A stretch of 64,000 bases of DNA from Planococcus citri (Eukaryota; Arthropoda; Insecta; Hemiptera; Pseudococcidae), in contig NC_088677.1 in the NCBI RefSeq assembly GCF_950023065.1, positions 65,063,469 to 65,127,468 on the forward strand, read 5' to 3'. Under the pieces are notes generated by a model. The model searched no databases, was not told where the DNA came from, and worked only from the letters and a program-made list of their open reading frames with translations. This document shows, piece after piece, positions 21,515 through 36,500 of the stretch. How positions within the stretch are numbered: the stretch's first letter is position 1; each line of letters opens with the position of its first letter. The translations under genes and the position numbers were made by a program.

Positions 21515-24500
21515 TTACTGAGGTGGCGGCGGAGGCGGAGGCGGTGGAAGTAAAGGCGGAGGTACCGGCGGAGGCACAGGAGGCGGAGGCGGTGGCGGAG
21601 CCGTAAAATACGTAGGCACTCTGGGTACAGCCGTGTACGGATAGTACGGGCCGAACAACTGAGACGGATCCGGTAACGGAGGCAATGTCGGCGGAGGTAT
21701 TGCCGGCAGAGGAGGAGGAGGCGGCGGAGGCACGATTTTCTTCAGCCTTAAATGCAGATCTTTCGGCGTCGTTCCCAGAACCGCTGCAGTGGCTGCGGCT
21801 ACCACGGCGGCCGAGTGTTCGGGTTGCGGTTGCATCGGCACATCTGAGGGTGAAAATGCAGAATTAATTTTAATCGGTTCCACTGAGTGGAAGAATGCAA
21901 CGAAAGATGGCTCGTCGTTTTAATCAGCATTTGCACTTACGGATTTTAATCGGCGATAATGGAGGCGGCATAGTTCGATTTTTCTCCGCTTCGTCTTCTT
22001 GCACGTGAACGTCGAATTCGCGTTTCAATCTGTCGGCCAGATTTTCACGAGGTAAAGCCGCGCCGCCGGGGTTCGTTTTCGAGTTGAATGTCTGCGCAGT
22101 TGCGCCGCCCAAAGAACCTGCGAAAGTAAACAAATTATTTTGAAATTAATTCGACGTGTCATTTTCAATCGAAATTTTGGATTGAATAATACATCTTTAC
22201 TTTCAATTTAAATACGAGTGTGACGAATCATGACAAAATTTGGAAGTAGTTTCCGAGTAATTTCGAAAAATTCGATTCCTAAATGGAAAAGGAGGAGAAC
22301 GGTGGACAATTTATGCGCTTTAAATTTTGATTACAGATTTTTTTTCGAATCTGCATCAATTTTGCAAATAATTCAATGGGGATTTTGGCATAATTTTAAA
22401 TTTTAATTCAGCACATTAAATGAGCAGGGCTCGTACTCATTTTTTCTCCAAAACAAGTAACAACTATAGAAACCAAAAATTTTTAAAAAAATTTAAACAG
22501 TAAAGTAACCAAAAAAGTGACATTTCGATTTTTCTCGAAGTCCAAAAAATTGGTGCCAGAAGCCTTAAAAATTAAAAACCAAAAAAAAAATTATAAAAAT
22601 CTGAATAAGTAAAGTTTTTCAATTTTTGTAACAGAACTTTTCCAAATGTGAGTAATTTTATTTTCAATAATAATTCTCCCCCGGTCTACCTGAACAGAAC
22701 CCCCCCCCCAATCGAAAAAATGACTAAAAAATAAAATTAGAAATTATCAAACATTTTTCAGTAATTTTCAATTTAAAAAAAAAATGGGATTTATTTGGAG
22801 ATACTTCGATCTAGAAATTTAATATTTACAAAAAATGTTCACAGACTTCTTTCAAGTATATTCAATTTTTTTTCAATTACGGAGACCTCTCTGTAAACTG
22901 GACCAACATAGACCTGACCTGGAGCGATGATGTTTTTTTCTCAAGAAAGAAGTCATGTTGGGATTAAGAAGCTCGAACGATACGCCAACGAATCAGAAAT
23001 ACCGGACTTTGAGAATGCAACACCCAATACGAGGAATTTCCCAGAGAAAACCCTGAATTTCTAAATCGTCAAATCTTCACGAACCTTTTGTCTTCGACAT
23101 CGTCACACTCGTACAATAATAATAATCTTCTACGCATATTTACCAGATCGTATCGAATTGAACAAAGCGCTCGCTTGAGGGCCATAAGATAAGTGTCGAC
23201 TTTCGATCATCAGCGACCTGGCAATGACCTGAGCTGAAGCGGCATGACTATTGTCTTCCTCTTCGGAACAGCTCGACGACGTTATCGACGACCGCGAAGA
23301 CGATCGTTCAACCGTCTCGGCCGGATCGATTGTCGGAGGCGGGGCAGACGCCAATGCAGGAACTTCTTGGACAACGTCGCCGATAATATCTGTATTTCCG
23401 ACTAACGATGGTACTGTCGTTGGCACTCCTGGTGTCGTCGGCGTGCTCGGGGCAGCGGTGCTTTTACGTTGTTTGTATTCGGTCAGCGAGAGCTGTGCGG
23501 AAAATATGAAAATGAATCAATAATCATTTACGAATAATTCTTCTCATCGAAAAAAGTACATTTTTCAACGCAATACTAACTTTTTTCTTGCTGATCGGCG
23601 GACTAGCCGTTTCCGGCGGCTTTTTCGCCTCCACTTTAGGTGGAGGGGTAACAGGCCGAGGTGGCGTTGAGGGTGGTGGTGGAGGGGGAGACTGATTATC
23701 GACGTTGGCCACCGCAGACAACACGCTGGACAGCACACTGCCTACGATAATGCTGCTTTCGTCTTTATCCATCATATCCAAAGGAGGTGTAGGAGTGGTT
23801 GGCATTTTATCGGGCGGCGGTGTTGTCGAGCCGCTATCCAAAGCGGTGATATTCTTCGACCCAGCCGACTCTTCGGTAACTGAAGGTTTACTTTCGTTCT
23901 GAAACACGAATCGAAACATATTCAGGATTAATATTGTACCGGAAGTTCGTAAATTTACCGAAGAAGAAAATAATACCGCCAAATTACTACGCCACACAAT
24001 CATTACAGCACATAGGTAGGTTATATAGGTAGATTACATTATGTAACCCGAATATAATCGACAAATACGTAGCACACTTTGATCAAAATATAGAAGTAAA
24101 CGTGTGTGGGTGTTGACAATGTTTACATATCCGTTGAAGGGAGTACGTGCCCGACGTAAGAAGATTCGACACCCAAGAACATGAAAACTCATACCAGATC
24201 CTCTTCATCTCAGCTAAAATCCAACACGAAGGAGCAGTTTTCTCAACAAATCCTGAGCTATGTCGTTCTTCCGAAAGTTTTTCAAACACACTCATCGCTT
24301 CTTCTACAAAAATCTGGGTACTTTTTAGAAGTTTCTAGGTATTCACTTTGCAATTTCTCGAAGGGCAAGTTCTCACTTCAACGGATACGAAAATCAGGAT
24401 GTGTATATGTGTACTTTAAGGACACCTACGATAATCAAACATTACACGCGTGACCTTTGCAAACCCAAAAGAACGCAAAAAAAATACCTCTATACCATAA

Positions 24501-27500
24501 AAAACGCGTACGTACTATAAAGTGAACGAAAAACCAAAACAAAAAAAAAAAAAAAATAGAAAAGGAAAAGCAACACATTTATACACAATTCCACCGTCCA
24601 CGTGACACGGCGGCATCGGCTTCGAATGAAACCCATCTCTCCCGCCCCATTCCTCTCGAACTGATTGGTTTTTCTCAACGCAGAATTCATAGGTATGTAT
24701 AAAGCTGCCGCCGCCGCCGAATAACGTGTAAACAGGCTTCCGTAGAGTAGGTGATATCGTAATACTCAGTGAACTCACTTGGAGCCGAGTGGGGTGATAT
24801 GCTTCGACGCCATCACCCTCGCTGGCCCGGTAAAGTGAACAAGCGTCGTCGGGAGAGGCAACGTCGTCATCGTCATCATCAAACGACATCTATAAAATAC
24901 ATACACAGAATATCATAAATACGCCGAGTTCAACACCGACGTCGTTACCACCGCCTGCATCACGTCTTTAAAACAAAGAAAAAAAACCACTTCCTATTTA
25001 CTCAATTTTTTCAACTATTATATTCCTCTCCCGTGTACGTATTCGGCCTCGTACCCCTTCTTCCCATTCCGACCGACTGTGGCGATATTCGATTCCGATG
25101 CGACGCGAGACGAGCCAAGCTGCGGTGAATGCTGACGATGCTGCTGGGATTTCATGGTAAAAAGCATGTATCTATCTCCCTCATTCGTAACCATTCCAGT
25201 AGGTATGTCGATCAAAGTGGATATTATATCACTATGGTATCTCTATCTATCTAAAATTTAATTTCAAATTCTATTTACCTGATTCGAGTCGCAGCCAACA
25301 CTGCCGCCAAATGAACCGGTCGTTGGCGAGCCACATGTTTGTTCGGACATCGATTCTCGAGCAAAACGACGTTTCTTTAAAGGACCACCGTAGTCGCCAT
25401 TCGGTGACACTGCCTCTTCTGTAAAAACACATGTATGATTAATTTTCAAGTTTGGTCACGTAGATATTTTGGCAATTTGAGGGATTTCAGTCTGAGGGAG
25501 AATGTGAGTCAAACTCGAGCACGAAGAATAATTTCATTGAGAAAAGCACTACAATTTTTTTTTTTCAGAAAGCCCTTCAAAATCTGATTTTTATAGAATC
25601 TTCTCAGACTGAACCACCTCTCGCTGCCGTTAATTTCAAAATTCACTTCGATACTAACCAGATCTTGGACCAGAGCTATCTCCTTCTTCGCTGATCGCCT
25701 GTCTGAGCCAACGTTTCTTGGCATATTCATTTCCGCTCTCTTGATTGGTTAATTTATTTGGTATTTCTTCATCGGGCGATGGTTTACGCTCTTCTTTGAA
25801 CCAGGCGTTCATCAGTTCCTGAAATCACATCGAAAACGAATCTCATTAGTACATTTTCGCTCAGATTTGGAATTTTTGCCACCCCTTTCCCTCTTCAAGT
25901 CATCGAAGGACTTCCACATCAAGCATAGAAACCTATTACACGCCGGATATTTACTTTTTTCGTATTTGGAAATTTGAAATCAGTAAGATGACCGACGGCA
26001 GCGGCCACCAGAAGACAGGTATCGGACACCGGGGTTGGAGGAGTGCCTCCGCTGCTGCTACTGCTATCCAATCGTTCTCTCGATTTGGGCGGCGTCGAGA
26101 ACGGTGAAATGACCGGATCGTCAGTCTATATTCGAGAGTAAAACAAAACGTACAATATTCCAAAATTCCAATTATTCGTCACAAACGTACTAATTATTTC
26201 AAAACATCGTTTCAACTCACCTTTTTAAACTTATTCGGTGAATTCGCCAGCGAATTTTTCTTATCATCTTTGGTAGGTTTCGTAAAAGCTGCTTTCTTTT
26301 GTCTTTGGACGGCGCTACGAGTTCTTTCGCTGATATCGCCGATGGCTGGGTCTGTATCGGGTGAATCTTCGGCGCCGCTGTCACTTTTCCGCCTATACGA
26401 AGAAATCACATGGTTAATTTAGTTCGATAGTAAATTTACGATCAATTAAGAACTCGAATACTCACTTTTTGCCTCTGGGAACCTTGGTCTTCAGGGTAGC
26501 TTTCCCTCTGGGCGTCGGTTTATTCGTTCTAGCCTTGGACGGTGACTGTAGCTTGACGGATTTAGTCTTCGGAGTGACAACTCCCTCGCTTTTCTTCCTT
26601 CTGACGGATTCCTTATCGGCGGACTCGGAAACGGGTATTTTAACGTCGAACCTGGAGTTATTCACTTTAACCGGAGATAGAGTACCGGGCGACGTGAACC
26701 CGGCGACCATCCCGCTAGGCGACAGTTTCACCGGCGACGTCATCAACTTCTTCGGTTCAATCGAGACTACAGGTTTCTCGTCTTCGTTATCGGTGCCTTT
26801 GTCTAGGCCGGAAGCATCTTCCGAATCCTCGTCATCTTCGGTTTCTACCTTGATGCTACGCGCTCCGCCGCCATTCTCGACGATGTAGTTCGGTTTACGG
26901 TAAGAATCGTCTGATTTTGGCTCTTCTTTCATCGAATGTAGTTTATGGAGATTGTAAGACGACTCGATCGCCGACGAAGATGCGTTACCGTCGTCGTCAT
27001 CGTCGTCTTCGGTAGTCTGGGAATTTTTACGCGAATTTCGGGTGGAATTATCGTCGTCGCCTCCACGACGTCCTGATTCGCTGGTATCGGTGTTTTTACG
27101 CGATTTAGACGTCGAGCTTTTCCGACATGGTGTCTTTTTACCGCAAGCTTCCGCGTCCGAGGTCGATTCGCGTCGATGCTTTTGCTGATTCTCTTGCTTA
27201 CGTGCTTCGGATTTCTCCATTTGCTCGAAGGCTTTCATTATGGCTTGGATTTTCTTCTCTTCGCGAGTCTGAAATTATACAAAAAAAAATCGGATTATTC
27301 AATCGTTCGAACCGGTACATTTGTTTTGTTACTTTTCTACGCAACGAGTACTCACCATCTTATGATTATTTGGTGTCTGGAAGAACAACGGCATATCTAA
27401 CTGCTGTTTCTCCTTTTTGGCGTAATCCGAAGTACGCGTAGATCTGGAATTTAATTTAGTCGACGAGCTCGGCGTACTATTCGGCGTCGTCGGAGTGGTG

Positions 27501-30500
27501 ACAGCTGGTTTCTCGCTGTCGCTATGATTATCGACACTGTTCGACGTGACGTTCAATCCGTTACTCGTAGCCGAGTCAGGCTGCGACGTCGGGATGGTCA
27601 AATTACTCGATACAGGTGGTTTGGAATCTTCCGGCGGATTCGACGGACTCGGCGAAGGTGGCATTTCGCTTTCAGAATGCGTCTCGTTATCGGACATATC
27701 TTCGTCGGCGCTGTTGTTGTTGTTGTTGTTATTGTTGTTATTATTATTATTACTGCTAATGCTACGATTGGTCATCATGGTCGTCGTCGTTGTGGCCGAT
27801 GTATCGTTTACGACCGGCGTCGAAGACGAATTAAGCGTTGGCTTGGCCCACATGTTGACCGTCAATTTAGACGGCACAGTCGGCGATTGATCACGATCAG
27901 ACGACTCTCCTTGATCGGTGTTACTTCCCGATGAAGGCGATCTTCGCCTGCCGCGTCTTTTTTCTTTGGTTAACTTACGTTTATCCTCTTTGACTCTCTT
28001 TTTACCTTTATCCGCCTGCACTGGGCTGTTCAACAAAACAAAAACACAAAATACACGATTAGTTTTCACCCAAAGGAGCGGAATGGAGGAAATTCCATGA
28101 CTGGTGTTGTACTTACGTTTTTTTATTCGACGACGTCGAAGACGATCGAATAGAAGGAGATTCTCGCGAATGTTTATCGCCGTACCTGGACATAGGTGGC
28201 GGATACGGTGTCTTCGCCGCTGTACAACTTTCCGGCGATCCGCATACACAGCTGTTGGCCGTCTCTGGGCTGAAATGGCCGATTAAGATTTCCGAATTTT
28301 TCTTCAACGCTTGGGTAGCGATTATGTACAGATGTAGGGAGGTTTTACGAATACAATGGCGCAGCTGTAACACGAAAAACAAAATAATCACGTTATTCGA
28401 TGCATTTTTTCGTTTGCTGGATTTGAAACGCTAGAAAAAATATTTTTTTTTTCATTAGATTATGCAAACAATTTCTCAAAAAATATCAAAAATTGGGATC
28501 TAGGATAGTTCCATTTTAAAAAAAAATTAATTTCGATGCAAAAAACTGTTCAATATCGATAATCGATACAAACGTCGAATTTTAACCATCACTTACCTCT
28601 GAATTCGGTTTACACGACCGCCGAACGAATCTGGCAAAATTGCCGTATTTTCGACAATCCACACATATTTCGATATCTTGCTTTGGTAATCGATAGTAAA
28701 ACACGTACGGAGTGGACGGCGAAATATCGTTTTGTTTGAAAGACGCAGCACCAGTCCACATATATTTGCCCCGTAATTCGATTATAGGTTGATTCGCCGA
28801 TAAGCTACACGTAGTTACAACGATCTATAAATATAAAAACGAAAAAGATTAACACAACAATTCAACAATCAATCTCATCTCATCATATTTTATCATCAAC
28901 GTGATCAAGATAACCGTAACAAGCAATGACTTACTTTTCCACCGGTGGATAATAACGATGATTTACACTTTTCGACAGATTTAAGCAAAGTCGTGTATTT
29001 CAAATCGGAATGAACGCCGTTGACTTGAACAGCGCTCAAACGAGCTCGTAACTCTTGCGAGTAATGATTGGTGACCGCTTCTTCGTATCTGTCTACCCAT
29101 TCTCGAACTTGTTGAATAGCACAGTGATCGCTATCTTCTTCTTTATCGGTATAAGGGCCGATTGATTTACGTTCGTATTCGTCGTCCGTCTGCAAAATCC
29201 ACACAAAAATATAGATCAAGTTTCAACATTGCAATTCCTACATAACGTACGTACGATTTTCATCGTTTCGACGTGCTTACCTTGCTCTTATCTAAATTAC
29301 GTTTAGCATTCTGCGTTTGCGGTTTACGAATGGACCGTTTGGTGATTTGTTTTTTCTCCAGAAGCATTTGTTTGCGTTCCAGCAGCAGCTGTTTTTTACG
29401 CTCGGCCGACATATTGATGTTGGACGACGGCGAAGGTGATATCGGCGGCGATACCGTAGAACCGCCTCCTTCGGAGAATTGACGTTTTTTGCCCATAGAA
29501 CTGCCACCGGCTGCGCTCATCGAGTTACGTTTCGGCTGTTTACCGTCTTTCATGTTTTCTTTGGCGTTTTTACGCTTGTTCTGCGTGCGGCGACCTTTGT
29601 ATTTACGTTTGGTTTGGTTTTTGGCACCTCCTCGAGCATCTGTAAGTAAGAAGAGTAAAAGTATTAGAAAAGGCGAGCGAATATTAGAAAAAAAAGAGGC
29701 AAGAATGGTATCTCAACTTACTCGGAGTAGGAGCATCTGACGAGTCGCTATCGTCATTCACGCCGACACATAATTTTTCGGCGATTTTTTTCTTTTGGAT
29801 TTCGACAGCGCGTTTCTTATCGATATACCTGGGTTGGCATTTCTCACACTGGTACTCTTCCGGTATCTGGTTCCACGATATACCCATACAAACGACATGT
29901 TGCCAAACTCTGCGAAAATTCACAGTTCAAATCAATATAGTGATTTAATCTACAGTGTTGACATGTTTCATGTTTCAAACAGGATGTTTAGAATGATTTT
30001 TAAGAAGCATTTGAAATTTATTTCGACTAAAAATATTGAAGGAAGTACTACTATCATGTTTGGGGTGTCAGGACCTTGAAACAAACTGATACGAAGGGAG
30101 TTAAACGCTCTAAAAAAATTTAAAGCAAGTATTTTCAGTAATTTTTGGACATTCTGGCATCGCAGTGACTTCTTCGACCCAAAAAATACAAAAAAAAGCG
30201 AAAGGAGTTATACCCACAAAGAAGTATAAAAAACCGTGTTAAATCTTGTCTGATTCAAAAAAAAAATGAAATTGGTAATCTGGAGACCGTATGGACATTT
30301 GAGACACCACAGCGAGTTGGAAAGGAGTGAACGAGGTTTGAAAAGTCTCAAAATTGAAAAATCAGTTTAAAGCACTGACAATAGCAAATTTTTTTACAAC
30401 ACAAAAAAACAAAAAAATAGATTTTGTTTGAATTAGTACAGAATCGTCAATTATGCAAATAATTTTAGGTACTGATATTTCTAAATTTTGAAGTAAAAAC

Positions 30501-33500
30501 CGCAAAAGTGCCTTTTTTTCAAAAATTGGACAGTTAGACACCCTGTTCAAAATTTCAAAATTTCAAAAAAAAAAAAAAAATGAATACATAAGTTGAATAC
30601 TCACAGGCACTTGTCGCAACTGATCATGTATCCGTCATCGTGTTGGAAATCACTGAAATAAAAAAAACAAGTATTAATTATTTGATCAATAATATTCCAT
30701 TTTTTTTACCTAAATTTAAATTTTATTGCCTAACAGAATCATCTACACTATTCATTGAAAGAGCATAAAAACCAATGTTGGTTGGCACTTTTCTGGCAAC
30801 ATCTAAAGCGTTTCCAAGTGTACTTAAAAATCCGATCAATTTTTAAAAAATAATTTCACCTCGAAATTTCAAAACTTTAGCTCACCAACGTCATTTTACC
30901 ACAAAAAATTGATGGTTTAAAGAGTAAAAAATGCTAAGACTATTAGGATTTTTTTAGATGTTCCAAAACACAGGAAAATTGATAAAATTACATCAAAGCT
31001 GTTCAAGTGGCACACAGATTGCCGAGAATCTCAAAAAATAATACACCAAATTCCACAAGTACCATCAAAATATAAAAAAATCATTTTAAAAGCGTTTGAA
31101 GTACAAAAAAAAACAAAATTACTAAAAATTGAGGGAAAAAACGAAAGTGGGCGAAATTTTTAAAAACTGCACCAAAACTCGCTGAAAAATTGAAAATTAC
31201 TAAAAATTGACAAAAAATAACACAATTTGAACTAAACTCTCAACGTCATTCGAATAGGTATACCTCAAAATATCCAAAATTACATTAAACGAAATGATTC
31301 TGAAAGTTGTTTCCAAATGTACTTAGAACCGATGTAAAATAATCTACAATGAAATAAATCATTTTCAACGTCAAAATGACTTCAATTTTATCAATTTTTG
31401 AACGATTGCTTAAAATCGCTAGAAAATACGACACATTGTTAAATCGTTCAAAAAGAAATTAAATATCATAATTGTAAAAAAATCGCACAAAATTTGTTGG
31501 ATCATAATCAAAATTAATCAAAAAAAGAATCATAACGAAAAACGTTCAAAAGACGTTTAAAATTAGACAAAAATATCAGAAAAAGAACAAACTGGGCAAA
31601 AAATTTTCAATATTATTATAAAAGTCGTTCAAAAAATGTTCAAAATTAAATCAAAAATTGATTAAAACATTATCGAAGCTGAAAAAAATTACACAAAATT
31701 CCTCTAATTGTCATAATTTCAAAAATAGAATAAATGAGTTGAATTTGATAAAACAATGTCTCAAGCTGTTCGAAACATTAGCGAATTATCTACCAAGGAA
31801 GCAATAATTATCTCAACTTCCAAATAACTCTCAATTTATCAATTCAATACGTTTTTGTGTTGTTTCACATGATCATTGCAGCATTTCCAAATCGAAAACT
31901 TCGAATATAAATTCAAACGAAAATATTCTCACATTTCGAATTTTTTTAACGAAATTACGAACAATTTTTCGCACTTCAATTCTTAAGATTATTCAGAATT
32001 ACTTTCGTATCGATTTTTTCATTCAATTTTTCACATTCTGAACGATATTATTACTCGTATTTAAAGCTAATTAAGCAACATGATGCATAATTACTACAAA
32101 ACGACATTAAATTTCATAATTTGCAACCACTTTCGCGTCGATAACAAATTTTCCACACATTTCGAATCGTCAGAAATTTTTCAGAAGGCGTAGTCAAAAA
32201 TCAATGCACCAATATTATCCAAACATTTCTTTACAAATAAATACGCAGCCATATCAAAAAAATCCACTCACCAAACGCATCTCGTAACACTCTCTTCTTC
32301 AGCTTCGGGCGCCGTTTCGGTCTCTTCACCGTGCGGATCCGGTATACGGTCATCTTCGCTGAGATCACTTTCGTCGCGTCTATCGAGCGCGCCTACTTTC
32401 AATAACGACTTCGGTACACCGGACAGCGAACCGAGGGCCGTCTGAGGTCCGAAATTCTTCTTCGGATTCACCGCTATCACGCTGGTCGCCGTATTATTAT
32501 GGATACTGGTAGCGACGCTATTTACAATCGCGCTCACCGACGAGTAACTGTTCATAGAACTATTATTATTCGCCTGCGTCAGTAACCCAGACGACTGATG
32601 ATGATGGTGTTGCTGCTGCTGATGATGCTGATGCTGATGTTGCTGTTGCTGCTGCTGATGATGATGGTGCTGTTGCTGCTGCTGTTGCAAATGCAACTGT
32701 TGCTGATGATGATGGTGTTGTTGCTGTTGCTGTTGATGATGATGATGTTGCTGCTGCTGTTGTTGGTTATTTAGACGCCCATGGCCGTGCCCGTGGGATC
32801 CACCATGTCCGTGATGATGGCTGGAACTCGAAAAATTATTCGCTAGCTGAGCTGCCGTCGCTGTACCACCGCTAACCGTTACCAATCGGTTATTGTTTAA
32901 CGTAACTGAAACAATAACGTTCGAATTATTGTACTAGAACCTTGAATTAATACCACGACGAGTTTTTTTTCACTTGTTCAACTTACACCGAAAAAAAAAA
33001 AATTCAACACCAATTTTCGCACATGTATCGAGCAGCTCGTTATACCTACATTTGGAGCTACATTACATTACATACACTACACACATATGCCATTCTCACC
33101 TTACAAGAGGTACACACATACAAAACGCAATAACTCTTCGCCGATGTATTTACACGAAAAAAGCGCACCACTACAACCTTAGACCCATTTCGTCGTACTA
33201 GTACACGATGTGATAAATCGACCAACGTACACATACAATATCGTTTACGCTTATCAGTAAACACACAGATAATTTTAATCATTGAAATTGGTACACTTCA
33301 GTTGGGATATCTTTCTTCTGGTGTGCGAGCACATAAATATACTCCGAATATGCGTACGTATAATAATGTAAAAGAAAGCCAGCCAAACGAGACAAGAAGT
33401 CGTATAATGCTGCTACTGCTATATTATTCTTCTAATCGTTCTACAACAATCGAGAATTCTGCGATTTTGCAACTTTATCATCGAAAAATTCAACGAGGCT

Positions 33501-36500
33501 TGTTTCTACTACAATGCATCGTTCATCGAAAACAATCCATTCGAAAGAGATCATTCAGGCATCGATATTTTCCTCCAACTGTTCCCAAATCGAATGAATT
33601 GAAACGAAACAACAAAGTACATAATTATATTGGACAAAATAAACACGATCTGATGGACTACGTTCGATGTACCCAAAGTAATATTATTCCCATCAAACTT
33701 ACGATGCAGCCAGCAACAAAACTTTTCAATCTACCATCGATTAGGTACGTCAGATGAACGATAAATAACACGTACTCTTTTAAAATCGACCGCTAAATTA
33801 ACCCTTTCCTCGATCTAATCGCCTTTAATTTTACGATTATGTCCGAAATTAGCTATACGAAGAGCGCACAACACGATGGACTATGCTTCCTTCTTCGCCC
33901 CTTCCCCTTCCTACTCATCTGTAACCGTGTTTCAATTTTTTCTTCTTTTTTCTATACACGAACCGACGACGACGATGCGCTCAGCTGTACCAATTTCGTT
34001 GCGAGACCGGCAGATGAACGACTCCGGAGCAACATTGAATTAATAAAACAAACATAAAATTCAATACAGTACTATAAACGGTCGAGAGTAATGAATGATA
34101 AATTTAGGTCTAACATTGATACGTAATTACACGAAACCAACACGATGGTTAAATTTAACGAATTTTTCGATCGAAATTGCTCTTCGTAGGATAATTCTAT
34201 TGATGGAACCAAAGTGAAAAATAATGAGAAATTGTAATAAAAAAGATGCAAAAAAAAATTCACAAAAAAAAATGAAAATTGGTCAGAAACAAGAATCACA
34301 ACTCCTGTCTCTAATTTGAGCTTCGAAAAATGATGGAAATTTATGAACGATTTGAAAAATATTCCCTGCTGCAGCTTGCTTACAATTCTAAAAAATTCGA
34401 ATACGAACTGTTGAGTGATTTTTCATGCTGCTAAAAACAGCGTTTAACAATATTAATAATCATAATCATTTTCCTTTCTTGAATTAAAATCAGTCATCGA
34501 AGGTAGGCTCAATATTTGTTCACTAAATTAATTTCAATTCATTCGGAACATGACAAAAAAATCAACTTCGAAACTCATTCTTTCGACTGTTTCACACAGA
34601 CTCCAATTTTTTTCATAATTTTGATCAATTTCTCTGATTCAGATTGGAAAAACTGAAAATTTCAACTAATTGACGTGAGCAAAGTATGGGGGGGGGGAGT
34701 GTGAAAGAAAGTTACTTCTCCTGGCCTTCAATAAACTACGTACTACAAAAGTTGGCTTCCCAAATAATTTCATTAAAAATGTTTAAAAAATCAGAATGTC
34801 CAAAATTTCAATAACCATAACACAATTTTTTCTTGATTTTGAATAAAATTTTACAAAAAGAGAATTTCACTCATCAAAACAGTATTTTTTCCAACGTTTT
34901 ATGAAATATACAATTCTCAACTTGATAATTTACAAAGTACATGAAAAAAAAAAATTAAAAATGCAATTTTTATCAATTTTTAAAATTAAAAACAATCGAG
35001 AAGTAAGTAAGCCAAAAATTGAGAGTTTCCAAACTTGGTTTTGTTTTTCAATACAAAAATTTGAAAACAAAAGTTAAAATCTCCCTTCCCCTCCCCCTTC
35101 GCTACTATTTTCAAAGACTTTTTGTAATTTGATACGAAGTGAGAAGAAAGAACAAAAAAATGAATCCAAAATATGGTCACAGCGCAAAATCGTCGATATA
35201 GAAAATGCAGAGAAAAATCGAAGCTAATGAAGGCAAAATTACAGAACAAATAGAAGCAATCTCTATAAAACTTTTCACTTTGAATGGAAAAATTATCGAT
35301 TTGAGATGGCATAAGCAGAAGCTCTAATTTTTCTATAATTTTTCAAAAATCAAATTAATTTGTTGTTGTCGATACCATTTCTAGGCAGGCACTCTGCTAA
35401 CAAAACAACCCGAAAAAGCGTTGCAGCAGGAAATGTCTTCAAATATATATTTCAATCTTTGTTTTTTTGGAGGGGGAGGGGTTTCAAAATTTTTCCAAGT
35501 CAAAATTATAAAATAAAACTTTTTTTTTTAAATAAAAATTTTGAAAGAAAAACAAAATAAATAGAAAATTTTCAAGTTAAGACAAAAAATAAAAAAACAA
35601 GACTTTTGGCAATTTCGGAGAAAAAACAAAACTTTTTCAACATTTTTTTTTCACTGCTTCTAGTCAAATTGTTACTCCTCTCCTCCGCAGCCCACGAAAA
35701 TGATTGAAATCGAATCTAAAAATTTCAGACCCCCCCCCCCTGGAAAAAATTACAAAACGTTCACAATCGAAAAAATCTATACCAACTTGATTTTTTTTTT
35801 AATAAAACAAATTTTGCAATAATTTATAAAAAATTTGAACGCTATTTTTTTTTTATTTGTACACTTTGCAGTAAAAAAGGGGGAGGATTCAATGAATATA
35901 TTTCTCTCGACTTCTGAAAAACTTCAAAAAATTCTAATTTTGGGAACAACTAATAATTCTTTGTTCTTCTTATATGTAATTCAAAATCACAACTTTTTCC
36001 TAGCTTTGGTTCCAATTTTCCTCAAATTGATCACTTTTTTCAGTTTCAACTCCTGATTAACAGCTTACACAAGCTTCATTTTAAAACTGCTAATACTCGA
36101 TGCAAAATTCGAATCCAAATTATCCTTATTTCTCGCTCTTTCGAAAATTTCGAGATCGTATTCTCGTCCAAAATCATTTCAAATCTCACATTACTCCATC
36201 TCTTCAACTAATAAAACACCTTGAAATTCCATTACTGGATCGACTCAGTCTCTGGATCTTTTATAGTTTCGAAATTACGACGACAGACGATATCTTACCT
36301 TTGGTAGGGGTCGCCGACGAATTAATTCTGCTCAATCCGTTGATGGTTGTTCTTTGGGTGGGCGTCGGCGGTGTCGGAGGTGGCGGTGGTGATTCTGGTA
36401 ATTGCGAATAAGAATGATCTTGTAACACATACTGCAAAAAACAAACGCAAAGGAATTAAAATCACACACAAGTCGATAATTCAAATCAGCTCAGTTCTAT

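Noticed and set aside
21061..21606. 181-codon plus-strand open frame
   Set aside because: Antisense to the upSET last exon and 3'UTR. The Ala-Glu-Val tail mirrors the polyproline codons.
26469..28286. Several long plus-strand frames opposite upSET exons
   Set aside because: Shadows of the real minus-strand coding exons, which have consistent splice phases and family motifs.
33302..33757. 151-codon plus-strand frame inside an upSET intron
   Set aside because: Longer than most, but with no recognisable domain and an unlikely composition. It is kept as a noted candidate only.
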